DNA from: Candidatus Pelagibacter sp. TMED153
GTDB taxonomy: Bacteria > Pseudomonadota > Alphaproteobacteria > Pelagibacterales > Pelagibacteraceae
Length of the DNA: 12,523 nt
Assembly: GCA_002169935.2 (NCBI GenBank)
Contig: NHHC02000059.1
Coordinates: 1 to 12,523 of the forward strand
Direction of reading: 5' to 3'
Part shown: in pieces, positions 1 through 6,606 of the stretch
How positions within the stretch are numbered: position 1 is the stretch's first letter
Layout of the letters: each line of letters opens with the position of its first letter
Translations under genes and position numbers: made by a program
The notes under the pieces: model-generated
Databases searched by the model: none
Told to the model about the DNA's origin: nothing
What the model saw: the letters and a program-made list of their open reading frames with translations, nothing else

Positions 1-31
1 ATACTAGATTTAAATTAATTAAAAAATACAT

Positions 32-1129
32 ATGAGTAAAAGCTATTATAGCCTTGGTTTAATGAGCGGAACTTCTATGGATGGAGTTGATGCATCAGTA
101 ATACAAACTGATGGAAAATCTAGTTATAAGCCTATTTTGGACAAATATTTTGAATATCCTAAAGATATTTTTAAAAAATTAACAAAACTTAGAGATAAAA
201 TTAAAAGTTCTAGTGATTTAAAAAAATTTTCCAAAGAAATTAATAACGTTGAAAAGGAAATTACTTTATTTCATGCCAAAGCAATTAATAAAATTTTAAA
301 AAAAACAAAGGTAAACATTAATTTCATAGGATTTCATGGACAGACTATTTATCATAATGCAAAAAAAAAAATTTCAAAACAACTAGGAGATGGAAAGTTT
401 CTTTCAAAAATTACACAAAAAATAGTTGTTTATGATTTTAGACAAAATGATTTAAAAAATGGAGGAGAAGGAGCGCCCTTAGCTCCGATATTTCATCAAG
501 TGTTGCAAAAAAAATTTAACGTTAAACAGGTCAGTTTTTTTAATATAGGAGGAATATTAAATAGAACAACTGTTTGGGATAATGGAGGGTTAACCGCAAA
601 AGATATGGGGCCAGGCATGTGTTTAATAGACAAATGGATAAGAACTAAATCTAAAAAAAAATATGATAAAAATGGAAATATAGCCAAGTCTGGTAAGGTT
701 AATAAAAAAATTCTTGATAAATTTTGGAGCAATCGACCAGCTGATTCAGAAAGAAAGTCATATGATGTTAGTGATTTTGATATTTCATTGGCTAAAGGAA
801 TGTCATTAAAAGACGGAGCTGCTACTCTAACATTTTATACTGCTAATCTTTTTATTTCTCATTTTAAAATTAGCTCTATGTTTAAAGAAAAATTCAAAAC
901 AATTTTATGTGGAGGAGGAAGAAAAAATAAATTTTTAGTTAATATAATAAAATTATGGAATAAAGATGTGAAACTTATAGATGATTATGGAATTGATGGA
1001 GATTTTGTTGAGTCCCAAGCTTTTGCTTATCTAGCAGTTAGATCTTACCTTAAATTACCAATTTCTTTTCCTGAGACAACTGGTTGTAAAAAACCGACAA
1101 CTGGTGGCAAAATAATAAAATTTAAATAA
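32..1129 (+). CDS. anmK: Anhydro-N-acetylmuramic acid kinase
   Basis: AnmK uses ATP and water to open the 1,6-anhydro ring of anhydro-MurNAc and phosphorylate it to MurNAc-6-phosphate, a cytoplasmic step of peptidoglycan recycling. The 365-residue length is normal for the family. Visible motifs are the N-terminal phosphate-binding MSGTSMDG (residues 11-18), FHGQT (101-105), GEGAPL (145-150), NIGGILN (171-177), GPGMCLID (193-200, whose Asp200 matches the position of the family's catalytic aspartate) and a C-terminal CGGGRKN. The ATG at 32 puts the first motif at the usual distance from the N-terminus. The gene overlaps the convergent hydrolase gene by 8 bp, so no dedicated terminator lies between them. 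An in-frame run of 11 A (361-371) sits in a lysine stretch without breaking the frame. The next recycling enzyme, MurQ, is not in the window. Confidence 0.95.
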   Translation: MSKSYYSLGLMSGTSMDGVDASVIQTDGKSSYKPILDKYFEYPKDIFKKLTKLRDKIKSSSDLKKFSKEINNVEKEITLFHAKAINKILKKTKVNINFIGFHGQTIYHNAKKKISKQLGDGKFLSKITQKIVVYDFRQNDLKNGGEGAPLAPIFHQVLQKKFNVKQVSFFNIGGILNRTTVWDNGGLTAKDMGPGMCLIDKWIRTKSKKKYDKNGNIAKSGKVNKKILDKFWSNRPADSERKSYDVSDFDISLAKGMSLKDGAATLTFYTANLFISHFKISSMFKEKFKTILCGGGRKNKFLVNIIKLWNKDVKLIDDYGIDGDFVESQAFAYLAVRSYLKLPISFPETTGCKKPTTGGKIIKFK

Positions 1130-1778
1130 GAGCTGTTTTTTCTTTAATGTATTTTTCAATTTCTGCAGCTAGTTCTTTTTCTTTATTCTTAAAAAAATGG
1201 TTAGAATTTTTTATTTTTGAAAAGAGAACTTCAACTCCTTTTTGATTTTTAATTCTATTATCTAGCTCAATTATACTTTCTTTGCTAACTAGTTCATCAT
1301 TTTCACTGTATATAACTTGGCCAGAAGTTGGGCAGGGAGCTAAAAAGGAAAAATCATAAACATTAGGTTGAGGAGATATGGTTATAAAATTATTTACTTC
1401 AGGTCTTCTCATAATAAGTTGCATACATATTAAAGAACCAAATGAAAATCCTGATATCCAACATTGACTATAGTCTAAGTTTTGTCTTTCAATCCAATCC
1501 AAAGCTGCAGCTGCATCTGATAGTTCGCCTTGACCATTATCAAAAACCCCTTCACTTTTACCTACACCTCTAAAATTTATTTTAATAACTGAAAAACCAT
1601 TTTCTAAAAAAATATTATACATTAACTGAACAATTCTATTATTCATTGTTCCTCCATATTGAGGATGTGGATGTAGTACGATTGCTACCGGCGAACCAAA
1701 TTTTGGATTTTTATAATATTTTGCTTCCAATCTACCGGCAGGTCCTGGTATAAAAATTTCTAAACTTTTAGGTTTCAT
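1122..1778 (-). CDS. Alpha/beta hydrolase, COG2945 type
   Basis: A 218-residue soluble serine hydrolase of the alpha/beta fold. It has the N-terminal strand block ending in HPHPQYGGTMNN (residues 36-47), the NFRGVGKSEG segment (68-77), a nucleophile elbow GFSFG (110-114, Ser112), a probable acid Asp161 in SENDELV and a probable catalytic His194 in NSNHFF. The HPHP...GGTMNN block is typical of the COG2945 group of small hydrolases, whose substrates are largely unknown, so no substrate is claimed. There is no signal peptide or membrane segment, which suggests a cytoplasmic enzyme. It is divergent from the iscR-suf operon across a 132-bp gap and could share control elements with it; that link is inference. 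The ATG at 1776-1778 is the only start that keeps the full first strand. Confidence 0.88.
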   Translation of the reverse strand: MKPKSLEIFIPGPAGRLEAKYYKNPKFGSPVAIVLHPHPQYGGTMNNRIVQLMYNIFLENGFSVIKINFRGVGKSEGVFDNGQGELSDAAAALDWIERQNLDYSQCWISGFSFGSLICMQLIMRRPEVNNFITISPQPNVYDFSFLAPCPTSGQVIYSENDELVSKESIIELDNRIKNQKGVEVLFSKIKNSNHFFKNKEKELAAEIEKYIKEKTALI

Positions 1779-1910
1779 CTTTAGTAATGATTATCGTTTA
1801 CAAAAAAAAGATAAACTTTATAACATGTTTTTCTGCGTCAAATATATTTTTTTAATTCCGACTATTTGTGTAGGAATTATGCTAAAACTATTGTATTACA
1901 ACATAAATTT
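1779..1910. promoter_or_regulatory. Divergent promoter region between hydrolase and iscR-suf operon
   Basis: This 132-bp non-coding gap must hold the promoters for both the hydrolase gene (leftward) and the SUF operon (rightward). For the operon, one plausible pair is TTGTGT (1866-1871) and TATTGT (1889-1894) with a 17-bp spacer. Another is TTCCGA (1856-1861) and TATGCT (1878-1883) with a 16-bp spacer. Neither is strong and the choice is uncertain. Both would place the 1853-1879 dyad on or beside the -35 region. An 8-bp palindrome AACATGTT (1822-1829) and a GTTTA/TAAAC inverted pair (1796-1800/1812-1816) lie nearer the hydrolase side; these may be chance in such AT-rich DNA. Confidence 0.5.
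1853..1879. promoter_or_regulatory. Probable IscR-type operator dyad
   Basis: A 27-bp inverted repeat with perfect 7-bp arms, TAATTCC at 1853-1859 and GGAATTA at 1873-1879. Inside it a further AC (1861-1862) pairs with GT (1870-1871). The CC-to-GG spacing of 13 bp equals that in the E. coli IscR type 2 consensus (A-N3-CC-N2-A-N7-TA-N-GG-N3-T), and the outer A (1854) and T (1878) match as well; the inner A and TA positions do not match exactly. It lies 32 bp upstream of the iscR start codon and on either candidate -35 element. Autoregulation by the IscR-like protein encoded next door is inferred. Confidence 0.55.
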
Positions 1911-2330
1911 ATGAAACTAACAACTAAAGGAAGATACGCGGTAATGGCAATGGCTGATCTAGCTTCAAATAAAAGAGTTGGGCCTATAAGTTTGAAAGAA
2001 ATATCTTTAAGGCAAAATATTTCATTAGCCTATTTAGAACAAATTTTTATTAAATTAAAAAATAAGAAACTTGTAAGAAGCTCAAGGGGCGCAACCGGTG
2101 GATATATCTTAGAAAGGCCAGCTTCTGAGATTAAATTATCTAATATAATTTTTGCTGTAGACGAAGAAGTGAGAATGCTTAATTGTAAAAAACAGTCGAA
2201 AAAAGGATGCACAAATAAATCAACAAAATGTATTACACATAATTTATGGGATCAGTTAGACCAACATATAAATGGTTTTTTTGAAAAAATAAAACTTCAA
2301 GATTTAGTAAAACAAAATTTTAATTTTTAA
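1911..2330 (+). CDS. iscR: Rrf2-family Fe-S regulator, IscR-like
   Basis: A 139-residue DNA-binding regulator of the Rrf2 family that heads the SUF operon. The winged helix-turn-helix covers roughly residues 1-80 ([14 protein letters not shown] start, [10 protein letters not shown] recognition region, RGATGGY wing). Glu43 in YLEQ matches the E. coli IscR residue that lets cluster state change DNA specificity. The sensor region has Cys92, Cys100, Cys107 and His110 in CITHNLW, matching IscR's three-Cys/one-His [2Fe-2S] site, although the spacing is C-X7-C-X6-C rather than the C-X5-C-X5-C of E. coli IscR. I chose the ATG at 1911, which gives the canonical [11 protein letters not shown]-terminus. 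An upstream in-frame TTG at 1866 would add 15 residues with no family match and would lie inside the operator dyad. sufB starts 5 bp downstream. Confidence 0.92.
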   Translation: MKLTTKGRYAVMAMADLASNKRVGPISLKEISLRQNISLAYLEQIFIKLKNKKLVRSSRGATGGYILERPASEIKLSNIIFAVDEEVRMLNCKKQSKKGCTNKSTKCITHNLWDQLDQHINGFFEKIKLQDLVKQNFNF

Positions 2331-2335
2331 ATATT

Positions 2336-3772
2336 ATGAAAAATCAGAATACAAACTTCCAACAAGATTATAAATATGGTTTTACAACAGATATAGAAAA
2401 TTATAAAGCCCCAAAAGGTCTTTCAGAAGAAACAATAAGATTTATTTCTAAAATAAAAAAAGAACCTAAATGGATGCTAGAGTGGAGACTAAAAGCTTTT
2501 GATAGACTGAAAGTTTCAAAGGAGCCTAATTGGCAAAAACCAAAATTTCCAAAAATTGATTATCAAGATTTATATTATTATTCTGCTCCAAAGAGTATGA
2601 AAGGTAATCCAAAAAGTCTTGATGAAGTAGATCCTAAACTTATTGAAACTTACAATAAACTTGGCATTCCACTTAATGAACAAAAAAAATTAAGTGGAGT
2701 TGCTGTGGATGCAGTATTTGATTCTGTTTCGGTTGCAACTACTTTTAAAGGTGAATTAACTAAAAAAGGAATTATTTTTTGTTCTATTTCTGAAGCAATA
2801 CAAAAACATCCTGATCTTGTAAAAAAATATTTAGGTTCAGTGATACCAATTACTGATCATTATTTTGCAACTCTCAATTCTGCAGTTTTTACAGATGGGT
2901 CTTTTGTTTATATACCTCCTAACACAAGATGCCCTATGGAATTGTCTACTTATTTCAGAATTAATGCTTCAGAGACTGGACAATTTGAAAGAACTTTAAT
3001 TATTGCTGATAAAGGAAGTTATGTTAGTTATCTAGAAGGCTGCACAGCTCCGATGAGAGATGAAAATCAATTACATGCAGCTAACGTTGAACTTATAGCT
3101 TTAGATGATGCTGAAATAAAATATTCTACAGTACAAAACTGGTATCCAGGAGACAAAGATGGAAAAGGTGGAATCTATAATTTTGTAACAAAACGAGGCG
3201 CTTGTAGAGGAAAAAATTCCAAAATTTCATGGACTCAAGTTGAAACTGGCTCAGCGATTACTTGGAAATATCCTAGCTGTATTTTACAAGGAGATAATTC
3301 AGTTGGAGAATTTTATTCAATAGCCATCACTAACAATCATCAAAAAGCAGACACCGGAACGAAAATGATCCATCTAGGAAAAAATACAAAAAGTAAGATT
3401 ATTTCAAAAGGAATTTCTGCTGGAAAAGCTGATAATACTTATAGAGGTCTTGTAGACATTGGAAGAAAAGCTTTAAAATCAAGAAATTATACTCAATGTG
3501 ACTCATTGCTGATGGGTAATAAATGTGGTGCTCATACGATTCCATATATTAAGAACAAAAATTCATCCTCTACGATTGAACATGAAGCAACAACTTCAAA
3601 AATTAATGAAGATCAATTATTTTATTGTAATCAAAGAGGATTAAATCAAGAAGAGGCAGTGAGCTTAATAGTTAATGGATTTTGCAAAGAGGTATTACAG
3701 CAGTTGCCAATGGAATTTGCCGTAGAAGCTCAAAAATTAGTTGGAATAAGCCTAGAAGGGAGTGTGGGATAA
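2336..3772 (+). CDS. sufB: Fe-S cluster scaffold subunit SufB
   Basis: SufB is the scaffold subunit of the SufBCD complex, where sulfide and iron are joined into a nascent cluster. The 478-residue protein has the N-terminal region (about 1-130), a long parallel beta-helix core (about 130-400) and the C-terminal helical segment that binds SufC. Cys388 in QCDSLLMG and the E415-H416-E417 stretch in STIEHEAT correspond by position and spacing to E. coli Cys405 and Glu432-His433-Glu434, the residues that take up sulfur and shape the cluster site at the SufB-SufD interface. The C-terminus, ending LEGSVG, is typical and complete. It follows iscR after 5 bp, with no iscS/nifS-like gene between them. 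Its TAA stop shares one base with the next gene's ATG. Confidence 0.97.
   Translation: MKNQNTNFQQDYKYGFTTDIENYKAPKGLSEETIRFISKIKKEPKWMLEWRLKAFDRLKVSKEPNWQKPKFPKIDYQDLYYYSAPKSMKGNPKSLDEVDPKLIETYNKLGIPLNEQKKLSGVAVDAVFDSVSVATTFKGELTKKGIIFCSISEAIQKHPDLVKKYLGSVIPITDHYFATLNSAVFTDGSFVYIPPNTRCPMELSTYFRINASETGQFERTLIIADKGSYVSYLEGCTAPMRDENQLHAANVELIALDDAEIKYSTVQNWYPGDKDGKGGIYNFVTKRGACRGKNSKISWTQVETGSAITWKYPSCILQGDNSVGEFYSIAITNNHQKADTGTKMIHLGKNTKSKIISKGISAGKADNTYRGLVDIGRKALKSRNYTQCDSLLMGNKCGAHTIPYIKNKNSSSTIEHEATTSKINEDQLFYCNQRGLNQEEAVSLIVNGFCKEVLQQLPMEFAVEAQKLVGISLEGSVG
3756..3762 (+). promoter_or_regulatory. Shine-Dalgarno site deciding the VOC gene start
   Basis: AAGGGAG lies inside the end of sufB, 9 bp before the ATG at 3772. 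It is one of the few good ribosome-binding sites in the window. It supports starting the VOC gene at 3772 (TAATG junction) rather than at in-frame codons further upstream within sufB. Confidence 0.6.
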
Positions 3773-4203
3773 TGGAAAACAGATTTCATTTAGCAATACC
3801 AGCAGGCGATTTAGATAAAGCTATAAAATTTTATTGTGAAATTCTGGGGTGTGAAAGAGGAAATTCAGAATTTAAGTATCCTGACGCGTGGGCAGACATT
3901 AATTTTTGGGGAAACGAACTAACTTTACATGCATCGGATCCTGATAAAGCAAATAAAAGCGAGCGCCATAATGTAGACATGGGAAACGTTACTGTACCTC
4001 ATTTTGGCGTTCATTTAGATGGTGAAACTTTTCAAAATTTAAAAAAAAGACTTATAGATAAAAAAATTAAATTTATTGACCCTCCGTATATAAGATTTAA
4101 AGGAGAAGAAATTGAACAGGAGACAATGTTTTTAGAGGACACAAATGGAAATTGTATGGAAATTAAAACAATGAAAAACCCAGAGACCCTTTTTAAAAAA
4201 TAA
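3772..4203 (+). CDS. VOC-superfamily, extradiol-dioxygenase-like protein (COG3565 type)
   Basis: A 143-residue protein of the vicinal oxygen chelate fold, with two beta-alpha-beta-beta-beta modules (about residues 4-55 and 75-133). It resembles the COG3565 predicted extradiol dioxygenases: FHLAIPAGDLDKAIKFY at the start, WADINFWGNELTLH (40-53), VPHFGVHLD (75-83), PYIRFKGEEIEQETMF (105-120) and DTNGNCMEIK (123-132). His6, His77 and Glu130 fall where the two-His-one-Glu metal site of this fold is expected, so it probably binds a divalent metal such as Fe(II); this is inferred from the pattern. Substrate and reaction are unknown. It sits between sufB and the sufE-like gene, overlapping the sufB stop by one base, so it should be co-expressed with Fe-S assembly. 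It is not an established SUF component. Confidence 0.85.
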   Translation: MENRFHLAIPAGDLDKAIKFYCEILGCERGNSEFKYPDAWADINFWGNELTLHASDPDKANKSERHNVDMGNVTVPHFGVHLDGETFQNLKKRLIDKKIKFIDPPYIRFKGEEIEQETMFLEDTNGNCMEIKTMKNPETLFKK

Positions 4204-4211
4204 AATTTAAA

Positions 4212-4625
4212 ATGAATTTAGACATTAAACTTAATGAATACAAAAATAACATTGAAGAACTTCAAGCTGTTGAAAGTTTAGAAGTGTATAGATGGCTAAT
4301 GTCCCTAGGAGAAAAATTAAATGAAGATCCACTAAGCAAGGATAAGAGAACCGAACAAAATAAAGTCAAAAAATGTCAATTTGATTTATTCGTTGATTAC
4401 GAAGATGGAAAATTTAAAGCCTGGAGTAAAGCTATGATAGCCGCCGGGTATGCTTACGTACTTGTAGATATTTTTAACTCACTTAGCATTGATGAGAGAA
4501 AAAAAATTACAGTTGAACATTTTAAAAAAATTAAGATGGATGAATTGTTAACTATGAACAGAAAAACTGGTTTTTTTGAGATGATTGAAATGATGATAGG
4601 TAAATTAAAAAATGTTAGAAATTAA
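4212..4625 (+). CDS. sufE: SufE-family sulfur acceptor (divergent)
   Basis: SufE takes the persulfide from SufS and hands it to SufB. This 137-residue protein has the family layout: an N-terminal helix and the YRWLMSLGEKL segment (26-36), the acceptor loop with Cys55 in KKCQFDLF, a C-terminal helical part (ITVEHFKKIKM), and NRKTGFFEM near the end, where SufE normally has SRSNGL-like residues. The loop differs from the usual GCQS-x-VW pattern: Gly before and Ser after the Cys-Gln pair are replaced by Lys and Phe, so it is a divergent member. It starts 8 bp after the VOC gene and overlaps sufC by 14 bp. The operon also encodes SufU, a second SufS partner, so how the two divide the work is unclear. 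Confidence 0.85.
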   Translation: MNLDIKLNEYKNNIEELQAVESLEVYRWLMSLGEKLNEDPLSKDKRTEQNKVKKCQFDLFVDYEDGKFKAWSKAMIAAGYAYVLVDIFNSLSIDERKKITVEHFKKIKMDELLTMNRKTGFFEMIEMMIGKLKNVRN

Positions 4626-5085
4626 GAATTTAAAAGCATCCATAGACAATAAAGAGATACTTAAAGGCCTAGATATATCTATTAAACCTGGAGAACTACA
4701 TGCAATTATGGGACCTAATGGATCTGGAAAAAGCACATTGGCAAATGTTCTTTCTGGAAAAGAGGGATACAAAACTTCCGGAGAATTAAAATATCAAGGA
4801 GCGAGTTTAGTTGATATACCTATAGATGAAAGAGCACAAAAAGGAATTTTTTTGGCATTTCAGTACCCTACAGAAATTCCTGGTGTCAATACAAGTAACT
4901 TTCTAAGAACATCTTTAAACAAAGTGAGAAAAGCAAGAGGAAAAAAAGAATTAGACGCACTTTCATTTTTAAAGATAGTAAAAGAAAAATCAAGCGAGCT
5001 AGGAATGGACCAAAAAATGTTATCCAGGCAACTTAATGTGGGTTTTTCTGGAGGAGAAAAAAAAAAAATGAAATTTTACAAATGA
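4612..5085 (+). CDS. sufC: SufC ATPase, 5' part of frameshifted gene
   Basis: This is the N-terminal 60% of SufC, the ABC-type ATPase that drives conformational change in SufBCD. It carries Walker [10 protein letters not shown] (residues 34-42), the Q-loop Gln84 in FLAFQYP, and the ABC signature FSGGE (145-149). Immediately after the signature the frame runs through 12 A and then into foreign sequence (MKFYK) before a TGA at 5083-5085. Walker B and the switch histidine are missing from this frame and are found in the -1 frame (5082-5354). A -1 shift at 5067 or one extra A gives a continuous 247-residue protein, matching the usual length of about 248. The ATG at 4612 overlaps the sufE-like gene by 14 bp and gives the normal MLEIKNL start. 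Confidence 0.9.
   Translation: MLEIKNLKASIDNKEILKGLDISIKPGELHAIMGPNGSGKSTLANVLSGKEGYKTSGELKYQGASLVDIPIDERAQKGIFLAFQYPTEIPGVNTSNFLRTSLNKVRKARGKKELDALSFLKIVKEKSSELGMDQKMLSRQLNVGFSGGEKKKMKFYK
5057..5068 (+). other. A12 homopolymer at sufC frameshift point
   Basis: A run of 12 A directly after GGAGGAG (5050-5056). In the first frame it reads GAA-AAA-AAA-AAA-ATG. The downstream sufC frame needs 13 A, reading GAA-AAA-AAA-AAA-AAT-GAA-ATT-TTA-CAA-ATG. That gives [11 protein letters not shown], which aligns with the conserved GEKKRNDILQM of E. coli SufC. A tract of this length is a classic place for sequencing or assembly indels. It is also a place for RNA polymerase or ribosomal slippage, so the break may be artefact or may be bypassed in the cell. 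Confidence 0.9.
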
Positions 5086-5354
5086 AAATTCTAGAACCTA
5101 ATTTAGTTATTCTTGATGAAACTGACTCTGGTTTGGATATAGATGCATTAAAAATAGTTGCGGATGGCGTAAATTCCTCTAGAGATAATAAAAAATCCTT
5201 TCTTATCATTACTCATTACCAAAGATTGTTGAATTTTATAAAACCAGATTTTGTTCATGTCTTAGTTGATGGAAAGATAGTTAAATCTGGTACTAAAGAA
5301 CTCGCAATGAAGTTGGAAAAAACTGGGTATAAAGGAATCACACAAGATGCTTGA
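5082..5354 (+). CDS. sufC: SufC ATPase, 3' part of frameshifted gene
   Basis: This is the C-terminal part of SufC in the -1 frame. It carries Walker B with the catalytic glutamate (LVILDET; Asp169 and Glu170 in the rejoined numbering), the D-loop SGLD, and the switch His202 in IITHYQR. The end ([22 protein letters not shown]...) is typical of SufC. The real reading frame continues upstream without a stop to the A tract, so the ATG at 5082 (Met158 of the rejoined protein) is probably an internal methionine and not a start. It does form an ATGA overlap with the stop of the 5' part, so coupled translation of a separate fragment is formally possible; that fragment would lack Walker A and could not act alone as an ATPase. 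It overlaps sufD by 8 bp. Confidence 0.88.
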   Translation: MKILEPNLVILDETDSGLDIDALKIVADGVNSSRDNKKSFLIITHYQRLLNFIKPDFVHVLVDGKIVKSGTKELAMKLEKTGYKGITQDA

Positions 5355-6606
5355 ATTTAAGATTCATTCTAATGAAATTGACAAAATAGGGAAATTTACA
5401 AAAGAAGAAAAAGACTTCAGACTTAAAAATTTAAATTATTTTAACGATATTGGATTTCCTAATAAAAAAAATGAAGATTGGAAATTCTCAGATTTAAGAG
5501 AAATAGTTTTTAAAAACTTTAAAAAATTAGACTTAAAACTTTCTACGGAAGAAAAACAAAAGGTTGATTTTATTAAAGATTTTGAACATAACTATATAGT
5601 AATTGTTAACGGTGAATTAACCACAAGTGATTTTAAGTTTGAAGACAAAAATAAAATTAAGTTGCAATCATTTGTTAATGAAAAACTTTTCAATAAGCAA
5701 GAAATCAATCCTTTAGTAAATTTAAATCATGCTCTATCGGACAAAGGTTTCTTTTTAGAGATTGAAGAAAATTATAAACTTAAAAAAATTCTAGTTGTTT
5801 ATTATTTATACACAGAAGATCTAGATGAAAATATTTTAAATAGTAAGAATAAAATAAAAGTTGGAAAAAATTCAGAACTTCACTTATTGGATTTTATAGT
5901 TAATAAATCTAATAAAAATTTTTTTAATAACGTTTATGAAGATATTGTTTTAGAAAATTCAGCAACTTTAAAAAACATTTGTGTTCAAAATCAGAAAAGT
6001 TCTGGATATTTTCACAAATATTCAAAAAATAAATTATCTACTAAGTCAAATTACACTTCTTTTATTTTTCCATCTGGATTAAAATTTAATAAATTAGATT
6101 TAGAGTTCAATTTAGAAGGGGAAAATAGTGAATGTAATTTACAATCTGCTTCCTTTTTAGATCAAAACGACCATCAAGAAATAAAAACTCGAATTAACCA
6201 TTTTTCTCCCAACTGTAAAAGCTATCAAAAAGTAAAAAATGTTTTGAATTCTGAAAGCAAAGGTGTTTACCAGGGAAAAATATTTGTTAAAGATGTGGCT
6301 CAAAAGACTGATGCTTATCAATTAAGTAAAGCTATTTTATTAAGTGAAAGATCTGAATTCGACTCAAAACCGGAATTAGAAATTTATGCTGACGATGTAA
6401 AATGTTCTCATGGATCTTCATCAGGAAGTTTAGATGAAGATTCTATTTATTACTTAATGACTCGAGGTTTAAGTAAAAAAGAGTCTGTAAAATTATTAGT
6501 TAACGGTTTTCTAAGTGAAGTTATTGACTCAATTAAAAATAATTCAATAAAAAATTTCATAAAGATCAAATTAGAAGATCAATTAAATGAATATAAAAAA
6601 CATTAA
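5347..6606 (+). CDS. sufD: Fe-S assembly subunit SufD
   Basis: SufD pairs with SufB in the SufBC2D complex and contributes to iron entry and cluster formation at the shared interface. The protein has 419 residues, close to the usual length. It shows an N-terminal helical domain with [12 protein letters not shown] (about 38-50), a lysine-rich variable beta-helix core, and the conserved C-terminal region containing [14 protein letters not shown] and [18 protein letters not shown]. His355 in CSHG corresponds to E. coli His360, implicated in the cluster site. The ATG at 5347 overlaps the sufC end by 8 bp, and the 3' end overlaps sufS by 20 bp. The core is more divergent than SufB, as is usual for this subunit. 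Confidence 0.93.
   Translation: MLEFKIHSNEIDKIGKFTKEEKDFRLKNLNYFNDIGFPNKKNEDWKFSDLREIVFKNFKKLDLKLSTEEKQKVDFIKDFEHNYIVIVNGELTTSDFKFEDKNKIKLQSFVNEKLFNKQEINPLVNLNHALSDKGFFLEIEENYKLKKILVVYYLYTEDLDENILNSKNKIKVGKNSELHLLDFIVNKSNKNFFNNVYEDIVLENSATLKNICVQNQKSSGYFHKYSKNKLSTKSNYTSFIFPSGLKFNKLDLEFNLEGENSECNLQSASFLDQNDHQEIKTRINHFSPNCKSYQKVKNVLNSESKGVYQGKIFVKDVAQKTDAYQLSKAILLSERSEFDSKPELEIYADDVKCSHGSSSGSLDEDSIYYLMTRGLSKKESVKLLVNGFLSEVIDSIKNNSIKNFIKIKLEDQLNEYKKH

Noticed and set aside
496..732. 78-codon open frame antisense to anmK
   Set aside because: It mirrors a conserved anmK region and has no start context or family resemblance.
1866..1910. TTG-initiated 15-residue N-terminal extension of the IscR-like gene
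   Set aside because: The extension has no family match and overlaps the probable operator and promoter; the ATG at 1911 gives the canonical [10 protein letters not shown] start.
2030..2212. 60-codon open frame antisense to the IscR-like gene
   Set aside because: It is the complement of the DNA-binding and cysteine region of a clear regulator gene.
3682..3771. Upstream extension of the VOC gene into sufB
   Set aside because: It would overlap 90 bp of conserved sufB coding sequence; the ATG at 3772 has a Shine-Dalgarno site and gives the standard FHLAIP start.
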